DNA from: Rotaria sordida | Lineage: Eukaryota > Rotifera > Eurotatoria > Philodinida > Philodinidae | Assembly (NCBI GenBank): GCA_905250125.1 | Contig: CAJNOL010000059.1 | Span: forward strand, 131,381-195,380 | Length of the DNA: 64,000 bases | Direction: 5' to 3' | Part shown: positions 48,584-59,400 of the stretch, piece after piece | Layout of the letters: every line of letters begins with the position of its first letter | Numbering within the stretch: the stretch's first letter is position 1 | Notes under the pieces: model-generated | What the model was told of the DNA's origin: nothing | The model's database searches: none | Seen by the model: the letters and a program-made list of their open reading frames with translations, nothing else | Position numbers and translations under genes: made by a program

Positions 48584-49629
48584 TTAAATTTGTTTCAAAT
48601 GAACTGTTGATGGTGATAAAACTGGAAAGTTTTTAACAGGACAAATCACTGTTTTTAAAGGTTGTCGTTTAAAACGTTTATAAACTAAGCCACATTGATT
48701 AACATATCGATCAATAGAACCATCAGAATCATATGGAAATATAAGTCTTTTTAAATGTGGATATAATGGTTCTGGTAAACGTGGTAAATCATAATAAAGT
48801 ATATCTGCATGCCATATAAATAATGTTACACATAAACCAAGAAACATATCAACAGAATAATGATGAAATTCAACAACAGCTCGAATCATTCGTTGAATAA
48901 CTTGAATCCATATAAATAAACGTATTAATAAACGTAATAATGCAAATGGATATGATGAACAAAGAATTGTCACAGCTACTGCTGATATTGTATAAACAAT
49001 GACATGACCACTATATAATAAATCATTACATGCACCACCTAAAAATAAATTTATATAAAGAAATAATTTCTAAATAGAAGAAGAAGAAAAAAACAAGTTT
49101 ATTTACCTGGACTTAAATTGAATGGATCAACTGGTCCAGTAAAATTACATTTTGGATTTGGATTAGGTAAAATAGTCATTGAAAATGTAATAACACGAAT
49201 TGCTCGTGCTATAGTTAAACATCGAACACCTTTTTGTAAAACTTTTAATCCTCTTGGTCCATGTAAAAAACAATACAAAATCCATAAAAATAAAACACTA
49301 TTCGTATCAACTTGATATGTACTTTCACCAATATAAGCAAATTCCATAAATGTTCGATTTGCATTACTTAAATATTCTTCAGCTAAATCACGAAGTGGTG
49401 TTCGATCATGTTCTAATAATGATATAACTTGTATCATGGTATTTTCAATCAGTAATTCAGTAATCATGAATACAAGATCACGTATAGATTTTAAGGCATA
49501 TATAGCTATTTCAGGTGTAATATGGTAATGCCAGAATAGTTTAAAACTATCAATAATAAATATTAGTGAAAAAATATCTGGTTGCTCATATCGAGCTTGT
49601 TGATAACGACGACGAGGCTGGGTAGGCAT
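48584..49629 (-). pseudogene. Sphingomyelin-synthase-like PAP2_C protein with a frameshift
   Basis: Exons 49107-49629 and 48584-49039. The first carries several hydrophobic helices and ends with LPNPNPKCNFTGPVDPFNLS; the second carries the catalytic region. The motif before the active site reads as GGACND, then LLYSGH only if one base is skipped: the four-base A run at 49020-49023 (plus strand) shifts the frame and brings an immediate stop. Downstream the frame is open again with VEFHHYSVDM, the second His/Asp motif of the sphingomyelin synthase/IPC synthase family, and ends normally. These enzymes move a phospho-head-group onto ceramide in Golgi or plasma membrane. The catalytic His, His and Asp are all present. 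A homopolymer sequencing or assembly error is as likely as a true mutation. Confidence 0.7.
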
Positions 49630-50337
49630 ATGTATTGCTCGTGGTTGCGCATCACCAATTTAACATTTTCTATCGATGCAAAGAAAAGAGCAAATCAAGA
49701 GAGAGGGTTTATGCAATGCACAACACACGTACGTATATATATACATATATATATAACATACGGAGGCAATGATAATGATCTACGAAAGATGTACCAAACA
49801 TACCGTTGACTATTTGTCAACATTCAACAATATTTGATCCCTTTCTTTTTCTTCATGTATTATATATCCGAATCATGTGTACCAACTTTGTCATCAATAC
49901 TAAAATAAATATCAAACTTCTAAAAGAAAAAAAGATTCATACAAATTCATTTGAAACATTATATAAAATTTCAAAATAGTTTAGAATTTTTTTTTACTTT
50001 TATTTGATAGATTAATTAAAACTTAAAATGTATCGTTTTTAAATATAAGACAATTTTTTTTCGAAATTTTATAAAATGAAATTTTGATAGTTGAAACTAT
50101 GATAAATCTATTTCAAGCCAATAATGTAAACAGTATTTCCTTGTGAAATATGTGTTACTATTCTATTACTTGATCAAATTTGTGATTACAACACGGATTG
50201 TTTGAAAACGTTTGATGATCAGAATTCTGCTAATTTATATGTAAATTAGACGTGAATTAAAAAAATGGCTATCAACTACATTAATAGTTTATGTTGATCT
50301 ATGTCGTTGTTATAAATTTTCTATATCGTTTCAGATA
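49630..50337. other. Intergenic
   Basis: TA/CA-rich tract at about 49733-49758. No feature otherwise. Confidence 0.5.
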
Positions 50338-50583
50338 ATGACTGTTCAATTAATGCCTGTCACAACTCGTGCTGCTTCGTTAAGAGCTCAGACCACTGAA
50401 GGAACAACACTGTTAGCGAATTCAACAGCATTAACACAGGTATTAATGCCAATATTGACCGGTAAAACAATTCGAAAATGTCGATCACAGTCAAAGCAAC
50501 TTAAAGTACAGCCTTCTATCACTTCTATTGAACCTGAAATATGTTCCACTGTTGAACAAAAATCATCAGTTTTGCAAGTTTAA
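50338..50583 (+). CDS. Small hypothetical ORF
   Basis: Eighty-one residues, Ser/Thr/Gln-rich and basic in the middle, beginning MTVQLMPVTTRAASLRAQ. No known domain. Two points favour coding: higher GC than the flanks, and a TTTCAG acceptor three bases before the ATG. The frame continues after the stop for another 25 codons (ending EEEIYKKET), so it may be a gene cut by a recent nonsense change or the head of a decayed mobile-element protein. Confidence 0.35.
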   Translation: MTVQLMPVTTRAASLRAQTTEGTTLLANSTALTQVLMPILTGKTIRKCRSQSKQLKVQPSITSIEPEICSTVEQKSSVLQV

Positions 50584-53212
50584 TCTACAGTTAAAGTTAA
50601 CAGTCATCATAATTGTGAAGATAAAATAACTGAAGAAGAAATTTATAAGAAAGAAACATAATTTCATCTTCGCGATAGTCAATCAACAACTTTTTTTATT
50701 ATCATCATTAATTCCATCATAAGCATCGTCCCGTTATAAGGTCAATAATGTCAACAACAGAAACCGTGAAAAATAATTATCATACATAATCGTAAAAATC
50801 ATCGAACAATGACGAGGATGATATGAGATTTGATCATTCAAATGCTACTATTAATAAATTAGTGGTAAAAAGATATATTACAACCAGCACACCAACTCGA
50901 GTCTATAGGCTTTTTTATTTTAAGCTGAAGTTTGAGACATTCTCACTTTTGGTAAACAACAGAGCTTTAGAAGATCTAAAAAGAACTGCCTGTTTCTCAA
51001 TACGTGATTTGAGAAGAGGAGGAAAAGCCGGAATTGGTGGTGTGAATCTCCTCTTCACCTTCACCCTCACGTAATACTTAAATTAATGACTGTCAATTGA
51101 TGTTTATTTAATTGTCGATAAATATCATAGATGATGAAATAAAATACAAAATAGAAGATCAACATTTTGTGCACGTAAATTATTCGTTAATATCTGGTAT
51201 AAAACTAATCCATGAGTCTACCATCTCAAACGAATATTTCTGGTTAATATCACAAACAATAGCCAATTAGTTACTGTTGATCTTTTATTTTAGAGAGGAA
51301 AAAGAAGTTATTGCTTATCGGATTGAATAGATATCATTCGACTATGTGCACGATTTATTGTCCACGGACTTACTTTCCGTTCATTATTTGGAGAAACAGA
51401 AATGAGTAAATTTCGTGGAGTCAAAAAATTTTATGACTTTCTTGAATTGCAGAGTAAAAACAAGAAAAAAAAGGCATTTCTGATGATGAAATAGACAAAA
51501 AAATTGATGCTTTGCAAATTCATTGATGAAAAACGACATTTTAATTAAGCAAATGCAGTGAATTTCCTTTTTAATCAAAATTATGCAATAAAATTAATGA
51601 AAATGTCTATTTTAATCAATGAATTTGAAATACATCAATTTTTTTTGTCCGTGTCATCATTTTAATGCCATTTTTTGATTTTTTAACTCTCTGAGTTCAC
51701 TTATGCACTTTAAAACAATTGTAAAATTCCACCTGATATTAACTTAGATAATACTAAGGAATGATAGCAATATTATCTTATTCTTTTATTTAAGTTTTAA
51801 GACATATTCGTCAATAATATTCGACACAACAATGATAAAATAAGTGCAGATCCTTGTGCCTTTCTGATAGCCACATTTTTGGATTAATATAGAAAAACGG
51901 TTTTCATTCTAACACACTCAATCAAAAAAAAAAAGATAGGTATTAATAATTGTACCACTCCTCATTTCGTTTCCAAACATCTTCATCAATAAGACATAAA
52001 GGTTAACAATGATATGAATAGTTTTGATACGCATGTTAGTGTGCTAATATTTTTGGAAGCTTATAGAAAAGCGCAATAATTTTGTCACACATATTGACTC
52101 AATAATCTGCTTAAGTTCTAGAAAGTTATCTCCTATAGTGTATAAGAATAAGAAATTCTGAAATTGTTTTGAAACTAATAAGATTTCTTTGATACCATTT
52201 TAATGAATATTGCATATCATTAAATAATGTTTTATATCTGTCACAAGTAAATACATGTAGATTATAAATGAAATCTGTATTTTTGCATTCGAATGATTGA
52301 AGAAATGTTTAGAATAATTATCGAAGATTATTATTGTGATGGAAACATGATACAGCAATTGACAACTGTTTGCAGAAAAAGAGCCTTGTATAAAATTAAT
52401 TGTTTTTTTTTTTAAGTTTTGTTTTCATCGTTCGAATTAGTTACAAATATCCTTTTTTTGTAGAAAGAAACTTTTCGATAGTTATATATTAAGCAATGAT
52501 TATACGAAATTGTAGTTGTTTCTGTTTTCAATACAAATATACACTTATAATCATGATGGTATCTATTTATTCAATAAAATTATCAAATATCAATATTCAT
52601 CTATCGAAACAAGGTCATCATATTTTCTTGTGTTGTTTGTCATGAAAAAAATATCTTCTTAAAAATTATCAATGCCAGTCTAACAAAATATTTAAACAAG
52701 CAATTAATATATATTTGTAAAAATCCTTGAAAAAATATGATGCATGTAATGCTATGAAGATAAAAAATGAATAGGCCATCTTACATTTATATGTAGTTTT
52801 CATTGTCGTTATTATATTGATGCACTTTGAAAAAATCGATTTCTTTCAGCTGTTGGACTCACAAAGACAAAGAAAAGGAACGGCATATGTTAAATAGCTA
52901 ATGCCTCAATTTTTATTTTGTTTTTGGTATCAGCTGTAATGAAAAGACCATACTAATCGATATTCTTCCATCAATTTTTTCCGGATTCTTGTTTTAATTT
53001 TTATCGATCGATCAAGATTTTTTTTTAGAGAGGAAGGAAAACGTACTATATCGTGCCGTAATTATTCTATATTAACTAAAAAGTTAAAAATTAATTCATT
53101 GACAAAGATATTATGGAAATATATTATCTAAATTACAATCAAAAATTATTTTTCTTTTATTTCAAACTAATATGTAAACAGATAAACACTGAAGAATTAG
53201 AGATACATTTGT
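50584..53212. other. Intergenic, relic-like
   Basis: A short plus-strand stretch at 50823-51074 is open but motif-free. No intact gene, RNA or repeat is recognised in the rest. Confidence 0.4.
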
Positions 53213-53521
53213 ATGAAAATTTTGCCATGTTTTTTTTTTCCAGTTTTACCAACGATCAATTGGATAGTAAACTTATTAATTTGTGACACTGTTGTATCAT
53301 ATTTAAGCACAAATGATTTAACGTCTATAAGTGTAGAAATTTCATCATTAAACCAGTTTTTTATTCAACTGTTGGAATATAATATTTCAACGCAAAGAGA
53401 AAATAATCTGATGCATTATTTTTATTTCAATGTTCAAATAGTTTTTACTTCTTTTCGAAAGCACGATAAACTGTTGGTGAAGTTGTATATATCTGTTTTA
53501 AAGTATCCATTTGCAGATTAA
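53213..53521 (+). CDS. Doubtful hypothetical ORF
   Basis: An open frame of 102 codons with a hydrophobic start (MKILPCFFFPVLPTINWIV) resembling a signal peptide and an ordinary mixed composition after it. No family recognised. It could be chance in AT-rich DNA or an early exon of the gene whose end lies at 54005-54106. Confidence 0.2.
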   Translation: MKILPCFFFPVLPTINWIVNLLICDTVVSYLSTNDLTSISVEISSLNQFFIQLLEYNISTQRENNLMHYFYFNVQIVFTSFRKHDKLLVKLYISVLKYPFAD

Positions 53522-53992
53522 GAGACTTTTATTTTCAAATAAATTTACGGTTTTTTCAATATAGAAAATGTTAAAGGAAAAACTATTTCGACAAATGAAG
53601 TTGTCTCATAGATCATCATAAATTTTGACGCAGATAGAATTTATTTTTTGTATGATTATTAAAATGAACCATTTGATTATTATTTAATAATCTTCTTATT
53701 TTCAAAACATAATTTTACTCTTTATTTGTCAGTGTTTATTCATTTATATATTAGTTTGCAATTAAAAACATATATATTTTTCGATTGTAACTTTAATTTG
53801 GATAGTATGTTTTCATAGTATCATTGTCAAATTTAACATATTCTTTTCAGATGATGTATGAATTGCATGTTACTATGAGGTAATTCCACATATGAGATTT
53901 AAAAAATATAGATTTTGATCCATTAGTGTATTGAATTGTAGTTAGATTGTAAATGAAGCATTATTGACTATAGTTGATCAATATGAAGAAAA

Positions 53993-54002
53993 NNNNNNNN
54001 NN
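53993..54002. other. Assembly gap (10 N)
   Basis: Run of ten N directly before a coding-like acidic sequence. The missing length is unknown. Confidence 0.99.
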
Positions 54003-54004
54003 AA

Positions 54005-54106
54005 CAACAAGAGATAGCTAAAAGCGAAAGTGAGACTATAGAACGCAGCGAATCCGAATCTGAGGCAGTCGCGGTTGATGACGTTCCATTGAAAGCGGAT
54101 AAATAA
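54005..54106 (+). CDS. Acidic C-terminal fragment of an unknown protein
   Basis: Thirty-three codons then a stop, open to the gap on the left: QQEIAKSESETIERSESE followed by an acidic SEAVAVDD segment and PLKADK. GC content is clearly above the flanks and codon choice looks coding. The Ser/Glu repeats suggest a disordered tail. Upstream of the gap, an acceptor-like CTATAG at about 53970 followed by VDQYEE in a compatible style may be the start of the same exon. The body of the gene is missing or not recognisable. Confidence 0.45.
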   Translation, partial: QQEIAKSESETIERSESESEAVAVDDVPLKADK

Positions 54107-56710
54107 CTGTTAACATAAATTTATGTAAACATGTTATCAACAAATTATACGTATTCTTAATCTATTTTAACATTCATTATATTTTATAGTGATTGGTGCA
54201 TCTATTTGTTTCAAGTTTACTAAATCAGCATGCATTGGTTTTTTTCCCTTTTCCCCTTTTTTCTCCATTGTTGGGATAATAACTTCAATAAATTATTTTG
54301 AGACGAATGTCTCACAGAATAATTCATCTAATTCCATTTTTCTTTTTTTTAAATAGTTATTCTGATCAATCGATGCTTTTCTTTTTTGAATACAAGAAAC
54401 AACAAGATTATGAATGTTCATTTAACAATCATCTAAAAAAGATGATATAAGATTGATATATGTTAAATTAAGCAAGTTTACATCTAGTGTTGTTGTACCA
54501 TATGTTTTCCCCGTTTTTTTGATATATCTGTTGATTATTTTTTTCCTTGGTCGTTCCTCCTTGTGTAAATCGTACATTTTGCTCAACTAACGTCTTATCT
54601 ACTGTCGCATACATCGTTCGTCAAATTACTCTACTAAACAGATTTTATGCTTATTGATGGGTGTTAATTTAAGAAATTTGCTTTTTTCATCTAAATTCAA
54701 ATGTATTTGTTTAATTTATGTTAAACATTTGGTATTTCATGTGTTTACAACCGATAGATTCTCTATTCTTATTGAAGAATAGGACTAAACTTTTTGGAAG
54801 ATTGGTCTTTCGAATAGAGTCCTGTGGGACAAACTTTTTCATGTTTTGAATCTCATTTCTCCTATTGACTGAAAGGCGGCTGAATCCACGAGGTGCAGTA
54901 GTCAATTTATTGCTTTTCATTTGCTTAATTGTCATGACAAATCCTTTTATTCGACGCATTAGTCATGACTCAAGTCAGCCACTCGTTCTCTACACCGAAC
55001 TATCATTTTGAAATGAGAAAAAATTTGCCGAAAACATGAGAGTGTGACGAGTGTACATCTGAAATCCGTGTTTTTTTTAAACTCGATTCTGTTCAGAGGC
55101 TATAAAAATATGAAAAATGATAATTAATTGCTAAGAGTTTTCTTATATGGCAATAGTTGGTTCAGATTCATTATCTCTTAACTTGTCAACTAAGCCAGGA
55201 TAGCTGAACGCAATTGAAATACATTATGATTTCCTCTTCACTTCGGAAGTTTCAGATTTAGAAATAGGAGGCGTTGCATGAAATCACTTTCTGATATTGT
55301 TTGGACTCGTGCAGTCAGTCGCTTTTTCAACTCGAGCTTTCTTCAAGTGGCAGTCTAGTTCTGTTTTTTCTGTTAATTATTAAATATTAAGATATTTGTT
55401 AGAAATAAAATATTTAGAGTGTACGACACATTTTGATATAAAGATTTTAAAAAATTCAGAACATTGGTTCTTTTCTATATTGTTCTGTCCCGAAAAATCT
55501 TCGTGACAAACGGAGATTTTTCGGAATTCAGGCCTATCCTGCAGGACTCTACTTTCGAGTGATCGCAAGAAACCTTTTGAGAATGCTCATGCATAATATA
55601 AATAGCATAAACACCCTGCCAGCAGTTAGAAAATATTTGGTCAAGTATTTAGCTTAAAATAAGGATGTTTTTACAGTGAGAGTACGGCGAAAATGTTTAC
55701 TGTTACTGTATGTTGAATAGAACATCGAAATATGCACGTCAGTGGAAGAAAGAAAAAACAGGCGATGTATAGCGTCATCTATAGCGAAAAATGTATACCG
55801 ATTTTGATAGTTTTTCGATAACCATGATTTTATATGAACATTTTTCGATGAAAAACCAAAGAAAAATATAAAATGACATATAAAGGATGTTTAGCATGTT
55901 TTCAATAGTCATTATCTTTATGCAATAAAAATATATATTCGAAATTGAATGAGTCATATTCTTCTATCATGAGTAGACAAATATCAACAACTCAAAAATA
56001 AATCATGTGCTAGATTTGATTGAATACATTTTATATGAGAAAGAATCAATCAATAAAATAAATGGAAAAGAAAATAACCGATGTTTAACATTATTTAATT
56101 TTATTCTTGAATAATTTATATTTAAATATTATTTACAATTATTCATACCCTAGAAATTGTTTTCTAATTAAACTATTTTTTTAAACCTTTTTATCTCTAT
56201 TAGATAAATGACAATGCATGATAAATATTAAAGATGATTTTCATGAAGACTTGCCATAGACACTTTTATTTACGTTATACTTTCTACTCAATAACCTTCT
56301 TTTCAATATGCAAATAGAGGCCAAAACAGATGTATTTGATACCTCTATATGATCTTTATCATCTACTTTTCATTCTCCGTCGATTTATTTTGCTAAATTA
56401 ATTTTGACACGAATGATACTGTTAACATATTCAGATCTTAATCGATTTTCAAGTGAATTTATTAGTAAAACAATCAAAAGATTTATCTACTAATAATTCC
56501 AATTAATTATCATTTAAAAGATTTTATGAAATTTATCATCATAACAAACAATTGATAATATTCTTGAATTTTCAAGTTATTCATATTTTAATTATCTACA
56601 ATATATAATTCAATCAAAAAATAGACACACATCTCTTATTTAAAATTAGCAAATTAATTTTGAAAAGTTTTACTTTGACAAATTCTCGAATTTCTATTTT
56701 TATTTTATAA
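54107..56710. other. Intergenic, nothing recognised
   Basis: Contains an 11-bp perfect inverted repeat (CCGAAAAATCT at 55490-55500 and its complement at 55514-55524). Minus-strand frames at 54711-54959 and 55380-55568 have no motif; they may be decayed mobile DNA. Confidence 0.4.
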
Positions 56711-57685
56711 ATGAATATAAATAATCATTTATCCACAATGGAATCATTACCGAATGAAATTCTTATTGATTTATATGGATATTTCGATGGTCAAGAACTT
56801 TATAATATTTTTTATAATCTTAATTCTCGTTTTAATTCTCTTATTCAATCATTATCATATCTTTCTTATTATTTTCAAGCACCTTTTGATAATATAATTG
56901 ATTATAATATAATATTTTCATCTCAAATTTATACACTTAATATTTATTCAAAACAAAATATAAAATTTAATCAATTTTTTAATATTCATCGTCTTATTAT
57001 ATGGTTTCCAACTGATGAACAAATCATTCAAATAAATTCTAAAACTTTTCCATATCTTGAATATCTTTCTGTATCATATACTATTGCAAACTCTTCAATT
57101 TGTTCATTATATCAAAAGATATTTTCTAATAATTTTCCATTATTAAAATCTTGTTTTTTATCTGGACATGAATTATCAATAGATACAATTGAATGGACTC
57201 AATCACCAAATCTTCAATATTTATATATAACATCTATTAATCCATCGATTTTAAATGCTTGTCAGAATTTATATTCTTTAAATTTAATATTACCAACATT
57301 AAATAATATATCGAAGAATTTCAATATTTATATTAATCTTAAACGAATGAAATTAATTCTTACAAGTATTATTTGGTTTGAAAATGAAAAAAATTTTGAA
57401 ATACTTTTTTCATCTATGCCAAATATTGAACGATTATCTTTACATAAATTATTTTCTGTAATAAATTCAATTGATTTACTTCTTAATTATGATTGGTTAT
57501 CAACAATTATAATTCATTGTTTACCATTATTAAAACAATTTACTTATTATATTTATATTTTTAATTTATTTAATATAGATCAAACAGATATTGATCAAAA
57601 TCTTCTTGAAATAAAGAAAAAATTTTCGAAAATTTATAAAAATCAATCTGAATATTTTCTTAAAATAAAACAATATAATACATAA
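56711..57685 (+). CDS. F-box / LRR-like protein, bdelloid expansion type, gene A
   Basis: Intronless, 324 residues. The F-box lies at about residues 10-50 (MESLPNEILIDLYGYFDG, then LYNIFYNLNSRFNSLIQSL). The rest is a run of degenerate leucine-rich strands (LHRLIIWFP..., FPYLEYLSVSY, SPNLQYLYITS). F-box proteins bind Skp1 and present substrates to an SCF ubiquitin ligase. Large families with this compact layout and very AT-rich codons are common in bdelloid genomes; individual substrates are unknown. An in-frame second Met (residue 10) directly before the F-box is an alternative start. The next F-box gene begins only 35 bases after the stop. Confidence 0.85.
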   Translation: MNINNHLSTMESLPNEILIDLYGYFDGQELYNIFYNLNSRFNSLIQSLSYLSYYFQAPFDNIIDYNIIFSSQIYTLNIYSKQNIKFNQFFNIHRLIIWFPTDEQIIQINSKTFPYLEYLSVSYTIANSSICSLYQKIFSNNFPLLKSCFLSGHELSIDTIEWTQSPNLQYLYITSINPSILNACQNLYSLNLILPTLNNISKNFNIYINLKRMKLILTSIIWFENEKNFEILFSSMPNIERLSLHKLFSVINSIDLLLNYDWLSTIIIHCLPLLKQFTYYIYIFNLFNIDQTDIDQNLLEIKKKFSKIYKNQSEYFLKIKQYNT

Positions 57686-57702
57686 TATAATTTTCTTCGA
57701 AT

Positions 57703-57718
57703 TGTTTTATTTTTCTAG
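57703..57718 (+). promoter_or_regulatory. Candidate spliced-leader acceptor between two F-box genes
   Basis: In the 35-base gap the sequence is pyrimidine-rich and ends TTTTATTTTTCTAG, two bases before the ATG at 57721. No room exists for a separate promoter of usual size. This is what a trans-splice site in a polycistronic transcript would look like. Confidence 0.5.
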
Positions 57719-57720
57719 AT

Positions 57721-58665
57721 ATGTTTACTTTATTAGAAGATTTACCAAATGAATTAATAATAGAAATATTTAGTTATACACAAATTTATGATTTATTATC
57801 GGGTTTTTGGAATTTAAATAAACGTTTTAATCAACTTATTCATTCACTTAGATATTTATGTTTAGTTTTAACAAAAAATCAAACATATGAAAATATTTTA
57901 TTATCTGAACAAATTACACGTATTGTTATTGTTACTTTAGATTATATTAATTTAAATCCATTTAATAATTTACGTTCATTAATATTAAATTTAGCAACTG
58001 AAAATCATTTAAAACAAATTCAATCAAAAATTTTACCAAATCTTGTTTATCTTTCATTACCTATTTCATTTGATTATCAATCTACAAAACAATTAACATC
58101 TGAAATATTTTCAAATCAATTTAAATTTCTTCGTTTTGCTGATTTAGGTCAAATTAATATGCCAAGTAAATTATCATGGTCTGAATCACCATCTCTTCGC
58201 TCAATTTGTATTCGTTCTCCAAATATAAATATAATTCCATTAATTCTTCAATCATGTACTCAATTAACACATTTTCAAGTACGTATTACTGATGAAAATC
58301 ATTTAGACATATCTTCATTACCAATAATATTAAATCATCCATTAAAACAATTTATTTTTTTACAATTTCAAAATTCAACATTTGTTTATGATATTGTAAA
58401 TATAATATATTTAATACCAAATATAAAATATATAGATTTACGTTTATGTACAAGATCATTTATTGATTTAATAAAATTGATTTCAAAATATTTAATTAAT
58501 TTAAAAAATTTTGATTGTCATATTATTGAATATCCAAATAAAGATGAGAATATTGATATAAATATATTAAGAAATATTCATCCATGTTATTCTAATATTC
58601 AATGTACATTAAGAGAAGATTATTTTTGTTTATATACATCGAAAAAGATAGAGAATAAGAAATAA
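57721..58665 (+). CDS. F-box / LRR-like protein, bdelloid expansion type, gene B
   Basis: Intronless, 314 residues. F-box at residues 3-44 (LLEDLPNELIIEIFSYTQ, then FWNLNKRFNQLIHSLRYL). Followed by the same degenerate leucine-rich pattern as gene A (NLRSLILNLATENHLKQI, LPNLVYLSLPIS, SPSLRSICIRS). The pair is alike in layout but far diverged in sequence, so the tandem duplication is old. Probable SCF substrate receptor. It ends in a basic tail (KKIENKK). A long poly-T follows the stop. Confidence 0.85.
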   Translation: MFTLLEDLPNELIIEIFSYTQIYDLLSGFWNLNKRFNQLIHSLRYLCLVLTKNQTYENILLSEQITRIVIVTLDYINLNPFNNLRSLILNLATENHLKQIQSKILPNLVYLSLPISFDYQSTKQLTSEIFSNQFKFLRFADLGQINMPSKLSWSESPSLRSICIRSPNINIIPLILQSCTQLTHFQVRITDENHLDISSLPIILNHPLKQFIFLQFQNSTFVYDIVNIIYLIPNIKYIDLRLCTRSFIDLIKLISKYLINLKNFDCHIIEYPNKDENIDINILRNIHPCYSNIQCTLREDYFCLYTSKKIENKK

Positions 58666-58910
58666 AATTTCTTTTTTTTTTTTTTTTTGTGAATTTTGTT
58701 TATAATTAGAATGATAATATATGAGATATTTAGTATACTTTTCTTTTTGTGTGCAGTGAATAGTTTTTTTCAAATGCAATAAATCGAAATGGTGCTTTTT
58801 TTTATATAATTTTTAGTTCGATAGAGTTTTTAAGATTGATTTTTGTGCTATAAAGATCGATCATTTATATATATGAATTTTTAATTTATAGTAAACAAGT
58901 TTTTTAAAGA

Positions 58911-58946
<36 letters not shown>

Positions 58947-59020
58947 TATTCTTAACAGAAAATAAAATTGTTTTTTTTTTTAGTTTTGTAGATAAATATT
59001 TATTTTTCTTATTGTAAATA
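58666..59020. other. Spacer with ATT microsatellite
   Basis: Poly-T tracts and an ATT run at about 58909-58946 separate gene B from the F-box relic. Confidence 0.7.
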
Positions 59021-59400
59021 ATGAATAGTTCGATTCGATTAGAAGATTTATCTAATGAGTTATTATGTGATATATACTTAAATTCATTGATACTTGAACG
59101 TTACGTCGTAAAGTTTCTGTAGTTTTAATTATGATTTTAATATTCTTCTTAAATTTCTTATTCAATAGTGTCTATATTTCTATGACTGTTAAAAGATTTT
59201 AATTATGATGATTTATTATCTTTCATATATTTACATTAGTGATACAGAATTATGTTTTTTTCGTTTATACTTTATCTCGATATATTACTGTGCACCGTTT
59301 AATTCTATTTAATTTCAAATGTGATCCAATATTTTCAATAATAATTGAATGATCTTATTTAGGAACAATTTCACTTATATTATCGAAATGTTTCTATACA
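59021..59400 (+). pseudogene. F-box gene relic
   Basis: The ATG at 59021 opens MNSSIRLEDLSNELLCDIYL, the start of an F-box of the same family as genes A and B, but the frame is lost within about 30 codons and later leucine-rich fragments appear in other frames with stops. A dead paralogue of the neighbouring genes. Confidence 0.65.

Noticed and set aside
49118-49315. Plus-strand 65-codon frame
   Set aside because: Antisense shadow of the sphingomyelin-synthase-like exon.
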